Shown: positions 34,487-42,715, counted from the first letter of the stretch. The stretch: DNA of 64,000 bases from Pseudalkalibacillus hwajinpoensis (GCF_039851965.1 NZ_CP156674.1:3410001-3474000); one strand, 5' to 3'. The notes: generated from the sequence alone by a model not told the origin. Made by a program: numbers and translations.

Positions 34487-34621
34487 GGTAATTAAATATC
34501 GGAAACAAAGCAAGCAGAAGCGCCCGCTTCTCACCTGATTGACGCCGTTACTGGTAGTTTGCAGGTACACTGTTTATAATTGTGTAATGTGTGGGTGTCG
34601 TATGCGCCGACGCTTTTTTTA
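34487..34621 (+). ncRNA. L20 leader (r-protein autoregulatory attenuator)
   Basis: The leader includes AAGCAGAAGCGCCCGCTTCT, a GACGCC block and a terminal hairpin (GTGTCG / CGACGC) followed by T7. This is the pattern of the Bacillus L20 leader, in which ribosomal protein L20 binds and causes premature termination. With thrS terminator and promoter it accounts for the 345 bases before infC. Confidence 0.8.
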
Positions 34622-34703
34622 TGCTTTGAACCGAATATAATTCAATTAAGGACAACATGTTTAGATGATCATCATCGAACAATAACCATGGAGGTGGCTG
34701 ATT

Positions 34704-35219
34704 ATTAGTAGAGATATGAACGTCAATGAGGGCATTCGTGCCCGGGAAGTACGTCTTGTTGGTGCAGACGGAAACCAAATTGGTGTGAAATCAAAAAATG
34801 AGGCATTAGATATGGCTCGAAACGCAAATCTTGATCTTGTTATGGTCGCTCCAAACGCGAAGCCGCCGGTATGTCGCATTATGGACTACGGAAAGTTCCG
34901 TTATGAGCAGCAGAAGAAAGACAAAGAAGCGCGTAAGAAACAAAAGATTATTACCGTTAAAGAAGTTCGTTTGAGCCCGAATATTGAAGAGCATGATTTC
35001 AATACGAAGCTTCGTAATGCACGTAAGTTTCTTGAAAAAGGCGACAAAGTGAAGGCATCGATCCGTTTCCGCGGTCGTATGATCACACACTCTGACATCG
35101 GTAAAAAGGTGCTTGAGCACCTGGCAGAAGATTGTAAAGATATTGCAACTGTTGAGTCCAAACCAAAAATGGAAGGACGCAGCATGTTCCTAATCTTGGC
35201 ACCTATCGCAGAAAAGTAA
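34704..35219 (+). CDS. infC: Translation initiation factor IF-3, ATT start
   Basis: IF-3 prevents subunit association and checks the initiator tRNA. The true start is almost certainly ATT at 34704, eight bases behind GGAGGT, giving I/M-SRDMNVNEGIRAREVRL as in other Bacillus IF-3; the first ATG at 34716 has no suitably spaced ribosome site. Noncanonical ATT starts on infC are a known self-regulatory device, because IF-3 rejects them. N-terminal domain ends near the KPPVCRIMDYGKF motif, then the C-terminal domain (SIRFRGRMITHSDIGKKVL). Length 171. Confidence 0.95.
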   Translation: MSRDMNVNEGIRAREVRLVGADGNQIGVKSKNEALDMARNANLDLVMVAPNAKPPVCRIMDYGKFRYEQQKKDKEARKKQKIITVKEVRLSPNIEEHDFNTKLRNARKFLEKGDKVKASIRFRGRMITHSDIGKKVLEHLAEDCKDIATVESKPKMEGRSMFLILAPIAEK

Positions 35220-35241
35220 TTCTTGAAGGAGGAACTCACTC

Positions 35242-35442
35242 ATGCCAAAAATGAAATCTCACAGTGGAGCTTCAAAGCGTTTTAAGAAAACTGGATCAGG
35301 TAAACTTAAGCGTAGCCGTGCTTACACTAGCCATATGTTTGGTAACAAGTCTCAAAAGCAGAAGCGTAAGCTTCGCAAAGCTTCTCTTGTTTCCGCAGGT
35401 GACTTCAAGCGCATTAAGACTCTAATCTACAACAAGAAGTAA
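35242..35442 (+). CDS. rpmI: 50S ribosomal protein L35
   Basis: A 66-residue, strongly basic protein beginning PKMKSHSGASKRFKKTGSGK, diagnostic of bL35. GGAGGAA precedes the ATG. It lies between infC (22 bases) and rplT in the conserved operon. Confidence 0.97.
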   Translation: MPKMKSHSGASKRFKKTGSGKLKRSRAYTSHMFGNKSQKQKRKLRKASLVSAGDFKRIKTLIYNKK

Positions 35443-35487
35443 TCGGCATTTATACTATTTTGACACAGAAATTAGGAGGGGTTTAGT

Positions 35488-35844
35488 ATGCCAAGAGTAA
35501 AAGGTGGCTACGTAACACGTCGTAGACGTAAAAGAACGTTAAAACTCGCAAAAGGATATTACGGATCTAAGCATTTGCTTTTCAAAGTTGCTAACCAGCA
35601 AGTTATGAAATCACTTATGTATGCTTATCGTGACCGTCGCCAGAAAAAACGCGACTTCCGTAAGCTTTGGATTACTCGTATCAACGCGGCAGCTCGTATG
35701 AACGGACTTTCTTACAGCCGTTTGATGTTCGGTCTTAAAACAGCTGGAATCGACATCAACCGTAAAATGCTTGCAGAGCTTGCAATCAACGACGAAAAAG
35801 CGTTCGCTGAACTAGCATCTAAAGCTAAAGAAAACTTGAAATAA
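35488..35844 (+). CDS. rplT: 50S ribosomal protein L20
   Basis: A 118-residue basic bL20, beginning PRVKGGYVTRRRRKRTLKLA with the usual extended N-terminal tail and a globular C-terminus (INAAARMNGLSYSRLM). It assembles early on 23S rRNA and represses its own operon through the leader at 34487. AGGAGGGG precedes the ATG. Confidence 0.98.
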   Translation: MPRVKGGYVTRRRRKRTLKLAKGYYGSKHLLFKVANQQVMKSLMYAYRDRRQKKRDFRKLWITRINAAARMNGLSYSRLMFGLKTAGIDINRKMLAELAINDEKAFAELASKAKENLK

Positions 35845-35849
35845 GTATG

Positions 35850-35882
35850 AAGCCATTCTCACTGGTTGAGAGTGGCTTTTTT
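35850..35882 (+). terminator. Intrinsic terminator after rplT
   Basis: AAGCCATTCTCA / TGAGAGTGGCTT make a 12-bp stem (one T-G pair) followed by T7. Confidence 0.9.
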
Positions 35883-35899
35883 TGATAGGGAGATGAAAA

Positions 35900-36184
35900 A
35901 TGAGTATTTATTATCTTTTCTTTGTTTACATCGCTCTCCTTAACATCTGGAGTTATGCTGCAATGGGTTGGGATAAACGAAGAGCTAGAAAGCGTGGAAA
36001 TCGAATTGCAGAGAGAAATCTGTGGACGTTGTTTATTATAGGAGGATCCATTGGCGGATATGCAGGCATGAAGCATTTTAGACATAAAACAAAGCACAGG
36101 CAATTTGTAATAGGCATTCCTGTGCTTGTAACGATCCAACTCGTTCTGTTCGCAGGGGGATTTTACATTTTAAATCGCTCATGA
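35900..36184 (+). CDS. ysdA: DUF1294 family membrane protein (YsdA-like)
   Basis: A 94-residue membrane protein with three hydrophobic segments (about 3-20, 43-56 and 70-90) and a conserved basic loop (MGWDKRRARKRGNRIAERNLW) typical of DUF1294; a lone DUF1294 domain without the cold-shock domain seen in some bacteria. B. subtilis YsdA lies at the same place behind rplT. Function unknown. GGGAGATG precedes the ATG. Its last six bases overlap the convergent cytochrome bd subunit II gene. Confidence 0.87.
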   Translation: MSIYYLFFVYIALLNIWSYAAMGWDKRRARKRGNRIAERNLWTLFIIGGSIGGYAGMKHFRHKTKHRQFVIGIPVLVTIQLVLFAGGFYILNRS

Positions 36185-37210
36185 CTCGTTTTGTTTTAAA
36201 TAGCGCTTGTCCTTCAAGAACAGCCGCCAGAAGTAAATGAATCCAGGAGTTAAAATGAAAAAGGCAACAATATAGGTAATGATAAGCGCTCTGAATGTCG
36301 CAGGATTTGTGAACCCTGTTTCAATCGTTACCTCGGGATATACGATATAAGGTAGATGTGCTGAACCATAAGCGTAGCTTGCGAGTAAATATTGAATGAC
36401 AACGCTAATCATAGCGAGTCTTGGGATCCCAGCTCCTCGTTTCCTTGGGATCCATAGTGCTACATACCCAATTAAGAAAGTAGCTACCGATCCTATTAGC
36501 CAGGGAACATAGTTCATAAGATTCTCATATAGCCAGAGCGCTTCATTCCGCATTGTCAGAACGAGTAATCCAGCCATGACAAGTGAGACAGGTCCGACCA
36601 TGATAGCGTCTCTGCGATAGATTGTATAGGCTTCCTGGTCTCCTGCTACATTTGAATAATCAGCAAGTAAAAGGGAGGAAAGAAAGAGCGTGCTTGAAAC
36701 GGCAAAAGCCATAAAAGCATAAACACTAGGACTGGTGAAAAGCTCACCAAGTAAAAGCTGTTCCTTTCCATCCACAAATTCTACAAAGCCCCCCTGTGTA
36801 ATGGGGAGAACACAGATCAGAAGCGCTGGTATTAAAAAACCAGTAATCCCAGAAATGATCGTGAGAATTCGTTTATAATTCTCAGATGCGGAATGTGAAA
36901 AGACGAGAAAAGCACTTCGGAGTGCCAGTAGGAGAATAATCAGGCTGCCAGGAATGAGTAGAACGGTCCCCAGTGTAAACGTCGCACCAGGAAAGAAACT
37001 GAAAAGAGCAACAACAATGGCTACAATAAACACGTTCGTTACTTCCCATGAAGGAGAGAGGTACCTGTTTGCGATACTTGTTGCTTTTGTATTGTTTTTA
37101 TTTAAATAGATCATCGACCAGAATCCTGCTCCAAAGTCGATGGTAGCCATAACTGCGTAGATAAACACAATTCCCCATATTAATGTAATAGCATAGAGTG
37201 CTTCTGTCAT
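36179..37210 (-). CDS. cydB: Cytochrome bd ubiquinol oxidase subunit II
   Basis: Second membrane subunit of a heme bd-type quinol oxidase, 343 residues with about eight or nine hydrophobic segments. The N-terminal ITLIWGIVFIYAVMATIDFGAGFW carries the family signature. ATG 37210 is six bases after GAGGTG; a GTG at 37219 would add three residues. It follows subunit I after 21 bases. It is nearer the YthB class of Bacillus than the CydB class by my reading, but that is tentative. The 3' end overlaps ysdA. Confidence 0.88.
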   Translation of the reverse strand: MTEALYAITLIWGIVFIYAVMATIDFGAGFWSMIYLNKNNTKATSIANRYLSPSWEVTNVFIVAIVVALFSFFPGATFTLGTVLLIPGSLIILLLALRSAFLVFSHSASENYKRILTIISGITGFLIPALLICVLPITQGGFVEFVDGKEQLLLGELFTSPSVYAFMAFAVSSTLFLSSLLLADYSNVAGDQEAYTIYRRDAIMVGPVSLVMAGLLVLTMRNEALWLYENLMNYVPWLIGSVATFLIGYVALWIPRKRGAGIPRLAMISVVIQYLLASYAYGSAHLPYIVYPEVTIETGFTNPATFRALIITYIVAFFILTPGFIYFWRLFLKDKRYLKQNES

Positions 37211-37231
37211 TTCCTTCACCTCGTAGTTAGT

Positions 37232-38554
37232 CTATTGGTCAAGTTCCTCTGAAACTGGATTTCGATTAAAGTAGTAGCGAAGAACGAGAACGGTTGAAAT
37301 CATCAAAATAACATAGACAATTAAAAATAGGATAAATAGAAGCCCGATGTTACCTGAAGTTGTGACAACGTCTTCTGTTTTCAACATGTGGTAAATAACC
37401 CATGGCTGTCTTCCTGTACATGCGAAAATCCATCCGAACTCAATCGCCATGATTGCAAGTGGTCCAGCTATAATGAATAACCACATGAGCCATCGAGGAA
37501 ATCCCTTTCGTTTTAAGAGTCGATGCCAGACAAACCCAACTACAGAAAGCAGTATTAAGAGAGAGCCTATTCCGACCATAGCATTGAAGAGGGTATGAAC
37601 GAATAACGGTGGCCACTCATCCTCAGGATATTCCTCCAATCCAATTACTCTCGTATCAAAAGAATCGTCAGCGAGGTAACTGAGTGCCCATGGCACTTCA
37701 ATTGCCCATTTTACTTCACGCTCCTCCTTATCTGTGTATCCTCCGATTGCGAGTGGTGCGAATGTTTGCGTTTCAAACAACCCTTCTGCTGCTGCGAGTT
37801 TCTCTGGTTGATAAACATGCAGCAGTTGAGCTGATTCATGGCCATTTAAAGCGGTTAGAATGGAGAAGATCCCACCAATGACAAGCCCCATCATTAATGC
37901 CTTTTGATGAAAGTGGTATTCTCTTTTAACCTTACTTCTCCGGAGCATGTTGTAAGCGGCAATAGATGCAATCACAAATGCTCCCGTCATTAAGGCGGAA
38001 ACCGTAACGTGACCTGCTGTCACTAAGAACGATGGGTTAAAGAATGCAGCCCATGGATCAACATTGACAAACTCGCCATCGACGATTTCAAAACCAGCAG
38101 GTGTCCCTTCAAAAGCATGAACATTTGTAATAAGAATAGCTGATGCACTTGCGCCAACTGCAACAAGCGTTACACTAACAATACGCATGATTGGGGAAAG
38201 TCTATCAGCGGCATATACATAAATGGACATAAAGAGAGCTTCAAGGAAAAAAGCGTAAATTTCAATTTGAAAAGGAAGGGCAATGACTTTGCCAACTACC
38301 TCCATAAACCCAGGCCACAAAAGAGATAGTTGAACGCCAGCAATTGTTCCAGTGGGGATAGCGACACCAAGTAGTACAGCAAACCCTTTCGTCCATCTTG
38401 TCGCCATTACAGCATAATCCCTGTCTTTCGTCTTTTGATACATTAATTCAGCGACAAGAACCATTAGAGGCACTCCTACGCCAAGGGTTGCGTAGATAAT
38501 ATGAACGCCCATCGTCATACCGAACAGGGAGCGGGCAAGAACCAGCTCATCCAT
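37232..38554 (-). CDS. cydA: Cytochrome bd ubiquinol oxidase subunit I
   Basis: Catalytic subunit that oxidises quinol and reduces oxygen without proton pumping. Heme ligand His18 in MTMGVHIIYATLGVG is conserved, followed by FMEVVGKVIALPFQIEIYAFFLE and the heme/quinol motif GRQPWVIY. The periplasmic Q-loop (after NGHESAQLLHVYQPEKL) is the short form found in YthA and cyanide-insensitive oxidases. Length 440. ATG 38554 is chosen because GGAGG lies nine bases upstream; the open frame extends 17 codons further. It is the first gene of a two-gene minus-strand operon. Confidence 0.9.
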   Translation of the reverse strand: MDELVLARSLFGMTMGVHIIYATLGVGVPLMVLVAELMYQKTKDRDYAVMATRWTKGFAVLLGVAIPTGTIAGVQLSLLWPGFMEVVGKVIALPFQIEIYAFFLEALFMSIYVYAADRLSPIMRIVSVTLVAVGASASAILITNVHAFEGTPAGFEIVDGEFVNVDPWAAFFNPSFLVTAGHVTVSALMTGAFVIASIAAYNMLRRSKVKREYHFHQKALMMGLVIGGIFSILTALNGHESAQLLHVYQPEKLAAAEGLFETQTFAPLAIGGYTDKEEREVKWAIEVPWALSYLADDSFDTRVIGLEEYPEDEWPPLFVHTLFNAMVGIGSLLILLSVVGFVWHRLLKRKGFPRWLMWLFIIAGPLAIMAIEFGWIFACTGRQPWVIYHMLKTEDVVTTSGNIGLLFILFLIVYVILMISTVLVLRYYFNRNPVSEELDQ

Positions 38555-38693
38555 AATAAGTTTCCTCCTATTACCGTTCTTATTAAATCCCCACTTATTG
38601 TCCACCTTTTACCAGAAAATATTCTGCTCCGGTGCGCGTTTTGACATAACAGCTCGTCTTCTGTCATACACGTTAGGAGAAGGGGGGAACATC

Positions 38694-39266
38694 ATGGATG
38701 AGCTCGTCCTGCCGTTTGTCGAGGTTGTGTCGAACAGTGGAATCTACGCCCCGTTCTATTTTATTGTTCTTCATTTTATACGGCAGTTTGTCTTTGTTCC
38801 GGTGAGTGTGGTTTGCATAGCGGGAGGAGTCATGTTTGGAGCGATTTATGGTACCATTTATTCAGTGATCGGGATTACGGTAGTAAGCACAGTTTTCTAT
38901 GTATTCGTAAAGCGAGCACCGGTATTTTTTAAGAAAATTACCCGAATGAAGGAGAAATGGATGAGAAAACGGATGCCGATGTCAGTGGGACAAATAGCGA
39001 TTTTGCGATTAGTCCCTTTCGTGCATTTCCATTTCATTTCACTCTGCTTAATTGAAGTCTCAAAAGACTTTCAGGATTACTTGAAGTCATCAATCATTTC
39101 TAACTTACCGCTCGCCTTGATGTATTCATTCTTTGGAACAGCTATCAAAGGTTTTGATCCAGTGCTTATCGTCTTATTGCTTTGTGGTCTTGTGGTTCTT
39201 TTCTATTTATTACGGAGAAGAGAATGGATTATGAAGTGGGAGGATTTTTTCCAACCTGTAAGATAA
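38694..39266 (+). CDS. TVP38/TMEM64 (VTT/DedA-like) membrane protein
   Basis: A 190-residue membrane protein with four to five hydrophobic segments. The central part shows the VTT pattern: a glycine-rich IAGGVMFGAIYGTIYSVIGI followed by a basic loop and an RLVPFVHFHFISLC arginine-proline element. These proteins are thought to act in lipid scrambling or membrane homeostasis; activity here is unknown. ATG 38694 follows AAGGGGGG; the open frame extends 32 codons further upstream without a ribosome site. It is transcribed away from cydAB. Confidence 0.82.
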   Translation: MDELVLPFVEVVSNSGIYAPFYFIVLHFIRQFVFVPVSVVCIAGGVMFGAIYGTIYSVIGITVVSTVFYVFVKRAPVFFKKITRMKEKWMRKRMPMSVGQIAILRLVPFVHFHFISLCLIEVSKDFQDYLKSSIISNLPLALMYSFFGTAIKGFDPVLIVLLLCGLVVLFYLLRRREWIMKWEDFFQPVR

Positions 39267-39302
39267 TAAACTCCCCCTGGGGGCCAGGGGGAGTTTATTA
39301 TC
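39262..39302. terminator. Bidirectional terminator, 19-bp perfect stem
   Basis: GATAATAAACTCCCCCTGG and its exact complement flank a GGG loop, one of the longest perfect stems in the window. It overlaps the stop of the TVP38 gene. It is A/T-rich at the base on both strands and lies between converging genes. Confidence 0.85.
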
Positions 39303-39361
39303 TATTCCATACTTAAGGGCAGATTGGTTCGAATAACCATCAGAGGGGGAAGCCAAACATA

Positions 39362-39381
39362 CTGATGGAAGTTTCACTTTA
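39362..39381 (+). repeat. Dispersed 20-bp repeat, copy 2
   Basis: Identical to 23885-23904. An inverted CCATCAG (39337-39343) pairs with CTGATGG at its start, so a 7-bp stem with an 18-base loop can form. The repeat overlaps the 3' end of ysdB (stop at 39379-39381). Confidence 0.6.
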
Positions 39382-39774
39382 GGAGTTTTCACGGTGACGT
39401 AAAAATTCTTTAACGGGACTTTTCCATTCGATTTTTGCACTTGGATAACGGAGGTCCATTTCTTTTTCTAGGAAATAGAAATCTTCTTTTTCGAGCATAT
39501 AAAGCTCTGATGCATTTTTAACTCCAACCGAGATCGTAACAATGTCAAATGAATTTTCTGTCGTTCCAAGATATTTCTCGCCCTCAAATAGAGCACCCTT
39601 ATAAGTAACAAGAAAGTTCTTTCGAACATTGGAGGAGTCATCAAGGAAATAGTACTTTTTATGGTCATAGGCTTTTTCGAGCTTGCGTTTCGGATCGATA
39701 AAAAAACGAATAACAGAATAAGCAATCAATACCATGGCAGCAAGAATGACAAGACGAAAAAGAATAATAATCAT
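39379..39774 (-). CDS. ysdB: YsdB family membrane-anchored protein
   Basis: A 131-residue protein with a single N-terminal membrane segment (residues 2-24), then a charged cytoplasmic domain (DPKRKLEKAYDHKKYYFLDD...). It matches YsdB of B. subtilis, reported to affect sigma-W signalling. It lies between ysdA and ysdC, as there, with cydAB and the TVP38 gene interposed. AGGTG stands upstream of the ATG. Mechanism is unknown. Confidence 0.83.
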   Translation of the reverse strand: MIIILFRLVILAAMVLIAYSVIRFFIDPKRKLEKAYDHKKYYFLDDSSNVRKNFLVTYKGALFEGEKYLGTTENSFDIVTISVGVKNASELYMLEKEDFYFLEKEMDLRYPSAKIEWKSPVKEFLRHRENS

Positions 39775-39890
39775 TAGTCAGCACCTCATTTTCACTATGC
39801 TTCTATTCTCTATACGTTTATGATAAAGAAAGGTTTCATTTTAAATGACAATTTTAAGACTAGCTGGTCAATTTAGAAAGGGAGATGACG

Positions 39891-40379
39891 TTGGATTTCA
39901 ACCAATTATTTGCGCTCCAAAAACAACTGGATGATCGCATTGTAAACGAACACGGGCTTGAAGGCTTGGATTTATTTCAAAATAAACTTCTCGCACTTAA
40001 AGTAGAAGTTGGTGAACTAGCAAATGAGACAAGATGTTTCAAATACTGGAGCAAAAAAGCTCCTTCTCCAATCGAAACGATTCTCGAGGAATATGTTGAT
40101 GGCATTCACTTTATTCTATCACTTGGACTAGAAATCGGCATCACTCCTAGGAAAGTTCCATCTGAAGTTGCGGATGAATTATCAACAGTAGAGTGTTTTC
40201 ATCACGTCTATCAAGCCATTGATCACGTTGCTGAAATAAGAAATGAAGAGGCCTATCTCCATTTACTTAACCATTATCTCCTACTTGGGAAGCAAATCGG
40301 ATTAAATATAGACGATATTTATGAAGCTTATTTGAAGAAAAACGAAGTGAATCATAATAGGCAGGACCAGGGATATTAA
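39891..40379 (+). CDS. All-alpha dimeric dUTPase / MazG-like dUTP diphosphatase
   Basis: Hydrolyses dUTP to dUMP, keeping uracil out of DNA. The all-alpha NTP-pyrophosphatase motifs are present: helix 1 FALQKQLDDRI, the metal-binding LALKVEVGELANE with ExxE, and EEYVDGIHFILSLG with a second ExxD. Length 162. The TTG at 39891 has AAAGGGAG six bases upstream, while the ATG at 39885 abuts that site; I take the TTG. Its only partner nearby is ysdC, which has its own promoter. Confidence 0.86.
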   Translation: MDFNQLFALQKQLDDRIVNEHGLEGLDLFQNKLLALKVEVGELANETRCFKYWSKKAPSPIETILEEYVDGIHFILSLGLEIGITPRKVPSEVADELSTVECFHHVYQAIDHVAEIRNEEAYLHLLNHYLLLGKQIGLNIDDIYEAYLKKNEVNHNRQDQGY

Positions 40380-40389
40380 GCGCTCTCAA

Positions 40390-40418
40390 TTGTGAAAAAA
40401 TTCGGGAACCGTTATAAT
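40390..40418 (+). promoter_or_regulatory. Promoter for the M42 peptidase gene
   Basis: TTGTGA (40390-40395), a 17-base spacer and TATAAT (40413-40418). Confidence 0.65.
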
Positions 40419-40450
40419 AAAATTGAATACATATCAAGGAGGCAATACAT

Positions 40451-41536
40451 ATGGTGAAGCTTGATGAAACATTGCAAATGCTTAAAGAATTAACTGATGC
40501 TAATGGTGTACCGGGCAACGAACGTGAACCTCGTGAGGTTATGAAAAAGCACATCGAACCTCTTTCTGACGAGTTGATGTATGACAACCTTGGAAGCTTA
40601 ATTGCAGTTAAAAAAGGTAAAGCAGAAGGCCCTAAAATTATGGTAGCTGGCCACCTCGATGAAATCGGTTTTATGATTACACGTATAGACGATAAAGGAT
40701 TCCTCTGGTTCCAAACTGTTGGCGGATGGTGGGAGCAGGTAATGCTTGCGCAACGTGTTAACGTGATGACACGGAAAGGCAACATTATGGGTGTAATTGG
40801 ATCAAAGCCTCCACATATTCTTCCAGCAGAACAGCGTAAGAAATCAGTGGACAAGAAGGATATGTTCATTGATATCGGTGCTTCAAGTAGAGAAGAAGCG
40901 TTGGAGTGGGGCGTTAAACCAGGCGATTCCGTTGTTCCAGTTTGTGATTTTACAGTTATGAACAATGAGAAAATGCTTATGGCAAAAGCCTGGGATAACC
41001 GTATTGGCTGTGCAATTGCGATTGAAGTTCTTCGCAAGTTGAAAGGTGAGGATCATCCGAACACTGTATACGGCGTTGGTACTGTTCAAGAAGAAGTTGG
41101 CCTTCGTGGCGCTACGACGGCTGCAAACATGATTAAGCCAGATATCGGTTTTGCCGTTGATGTTGGTATTGCTGGTGATACTCCTGGAGTGAGTGATAAA
41201 GATGCTCAATCGAAAATGGGTAAAGGTCCACAAATCATCATGTATGATGCTTCAATGGTAGGTCATAAAGGGCTACGTGATCTTGTAACAGATACAGCTG
41301 ACGAGAAGAACATTCCTTATCAGTTTGATGCAATTGCAGGTGGTGGTACTGATTCAGGTAAAATTCACCTTACAGCAAACGGTGTACCTGCACTATCGAT
41401 TACAATAGCAACACGTTACATTCATACACATGCAGCTATCCTGCATCGTGATGACTTTGAAAACGCGGTTAACTTAATTGTAGAAGTGATAAAGAAACTT
41501 GACGCTAATACAGTAAAAGAAATTATCTTTAATTAA
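40451..41536 (+). CDS. ysdC: M42 family metallopeptidase (glutamyl/deblocking aminopeptidase type)
   Basis: Cytoplasmic di-metal aminopeptidase of the tetrahedral (TET) type. Metal ligands are visible in order: His in VAGHLDEIGFM, Asp in AKAWDNRIGC, the catalytic Glu pair in TVQEEVGLRGA, Asp in GFAVDVGIAGD, and the final His in RYIHTHAAI. Length 361 matches YsdC/FrvX relatives. CAAGGAGG precedes the ATG. Some family members have been called endoglucanase M, but the ligand pattern is peptidase. A symmetric terminator separates it from sspI. Confidence 0.93.
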   Translation: MVKLDETLQMLKELTDANGVPGNEREPREVMKKHIEPLSDELMYDNLGSLIAVKKGKAEGPKIMVAGHLDEIGFMITRIDDKGFLWFQTVGGWWEQVMLAQRVNVMTRKGNIMGVIGSKPPHILPAEQRKKSVDKKDMFIDIGASSREEALEWGVKPGDSVVPVCDFTVMNNEKMLMAKAWDNRIGCAIAIEVLRKLKGEDHPNTVYGVGTVQEEVGLRGATTAANMIKPDIGFAVDVGIAGDTPGVSDKDAQSKMGKGPQIIMYDASMVGHKGLRDLVTDTADEKNIPYQFDAIAGGGTDSGKIHLTANGVPALSITIATRYIHTHAAILHRDDFENAVNLIVEVIKKLDANTVKEIIFN

Positions 41537-41540
41537 AACA

Positions 41541-41572
41541 CAAAATCCGGTGGCTTCTGCCACCGGATTTTG
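41541..41572. terminator. Bidirectional terminator between ysdC and sspI
   Basis: CAAAATCCGGTGGC and its exact complement make a 14-bp stem with a TTCT loop. The A- and T-runs at the base serve both convergent genes. Confidence 0.9.
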
Positions 41573-41576
41573 CTTG

Positions 41577-41783
41577 TTAATTTACGCCTTGCGCCATGTA
41601 AGAGAGCATTTGCTCGCGTTCATTTTCTGGTGCTTCTTTCCAGAGAATTTCGAAAAGAACACCGAGTCCTGGGAGCATTTTCTCTTCACCGCTCTGCATA
41701 GCATCGAGGATCGTAGCTTCAATCTGCTCCTCATTGTTGCCATTAATGTTTGCGAGAATCGCTTTCCGTAAGTTAAGGTCCAT
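41577..41783 (-). CDS. sspI: Small acid-soluble spore protein SspI
   Basis: Minor SASP of the spore core, 68 residues, beginning MDLNLRKAILANINGNNEEQ and containing SGEEKMLPGLGVLFE, matching SspI. ATG 41783 has GAGGTGG five bases upstream; an in-frame GTG at 41792 would add three residues. It is probably made only in the forespore from the sigma-G promoter below. Confidence 0.95.
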   Translation of the reverse strand: MDLNLRKAILANINGNNEEQIEATILDAMQSGEEKMLPGLGVLFEILWKEAPENEREQMLSYMAQGVN

Positions 41784-41829
41784 GCTTTCCACCTCGCCTT
41801 TCTGATTCGCTTGTTAGAACAAGCATCAT

Positions 41830-41859
41830 TAGTATGAGCGAATCGTTTAAATTTCATGA
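41830..41859 (-). promoter_or_regulatory. Sigma-G type forespore promoter for sspI
   Basis: On the minus strand a -10 CATACTA (41830-41836) fits the sigma-F/G consensus CATWHTA exactly, and TCATG (41855-41859), with an 18-base spacer, fits GHATR at four of five positions. It lies 47 bases upstream of sspI. Confidence 0.62.
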
Positions 41860-41865
41860 GTTTTG

Positions 41866-41895
41866 TTGGAATCTTGCCGTGGGACCCTTTATAAT
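41866..41895 (+). promoter_or_regulatory. Promoter for the RNA methyltransferase gene
   Basis: TTGGAA (41866-41871), an 18-base spacer, and TATAAT (41890-41895), 29 bases before the ATG. It is back-to-back with the sspI sigma-G promoter. Confidence 0.6.
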
Positions 41896-41924
41896 GAAAA
41901 CATTGAAAACTGAAGGAGACCATA

Positions 41925-42674
41925 ATGATTATAGAATCCATAAAGAATCAAAAAGTGAAAGACTGGAAAAAGCTTCAAACACGAAAAGGAAGAGAAAAGG
42001 CAGGCGCTTATTTAATTGAGGGTCCTCATATTGTTGAAGAGGCAGCAAAAGCAAAAACCCCAATATTAGAAGTGATTCAATCAGAAGGTACCGACTTATC
42101 TGATTATCCGTTTAAAGAAAGACCTGTTGTCTATACTGTTACTGAGAAAATTATGCAGGAACTAACAGATACAGAAACGCCGCAGGGAATTATGGCTGTC
42201 TGTCAGGTGGAAGAGCCTGTCTTTCCTCAGAATGGCAAACTTCTATTGCTTGATGCGATTCAGGACCCGGGGAACCTGGGGACGATTATTCGTACGGCCG
42301 ATAGTGCTGGATATGATGGGATCTTATTAGGTCACGGAACCGTTGATCCATACAATAGTAAAGTACTTCGTTCCACACAGGGATCCATTTTTCATTTACC
42401 TGTGAAGAAAGCGAATTTATTCGAAGAAGTGAAAAGGTTAAAAGAAGCGGGCATGTACATTTATGCAACAGAAGTAAGTGGTGGTACCCCATATCAAGAA
42501 CTTGAACGCCACGCACACTTCGCCATTATTCTCGGGAACGAGGCTAACGGTGTTTCAGAAGAGCTTCAAAATTTAGTCGATGTGAATGTATACATCCCGA
42601 TTTTCGGTAAAGCTGAATCATTAAATGTAGCCGTTGCTGCAGGAATACTCATGTACGGTCTACTGCCTTCATAA
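41925..42674 (+). CDS. ysgA: TrmH/SpoU-family RNA 2'-O-methyltransferase (YsgA-like)
   Basis: A 249-residue SPOUT methyltransferase. An N-terminal substrate-binding domain (IKNQKVKDWKKLQTRKGREK...) precedes the knotted catalytic domain with motif 1 DPGNLGTIIRTADSAG, motif 2 IILGNEANGVSEEL and motif 3 IPIFGKAESLNVAVAAGI. Target is probably 23S rRNA or tRNA; the site is not determined. GAAGGAG precedes the ATG. It lies before pheST as in B. subtilis. Confidence 0.93.
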   Translation: MIIESIKNQKVKDWKKLQTRKGREKAGAYLIEGPHIVEEAAKAKTPILEVIQSEGTDLSDYPFKERPVVYTVTEKIMQELTDTETPQGIMAVCQVEEPVFPQNGKLLLLDAIQDPGNLGTIIRTADSAGYDGILLGHGTVDPYNSKVLRSTQGSIFHLPVKKANLFEEVKRLKEAGMYIYATEVSGGTPYQELERHAHFAIILGNEANGVSEELQNLVDVNVYIPIFGKAESLNVAVAAGILMYGLLPS

Positions 42675-42680
42675 TCGGGC

Positions 42681-42709
42681 TTGCAGATTGATCGATTTTT
42701 TTCTATAAT
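42681..42709 (+). promoter_or_regulatory. Promoter of the pheST T-box transcript
   Basis: TTGCAG (42681-42686), a 17-base spacer, TATAAT (42704-42709). Confidence 0.75.
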
Positions 42710-42715
42710 TAGAAT

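Noticed and set aside
38641..38670. TTGACA as a promoter for the TVP38 gene
   Set aside because: The -35 is perfect, but no convincing -10 is found at 16-18 bases (only CATACA), so it was not listed as a feature.
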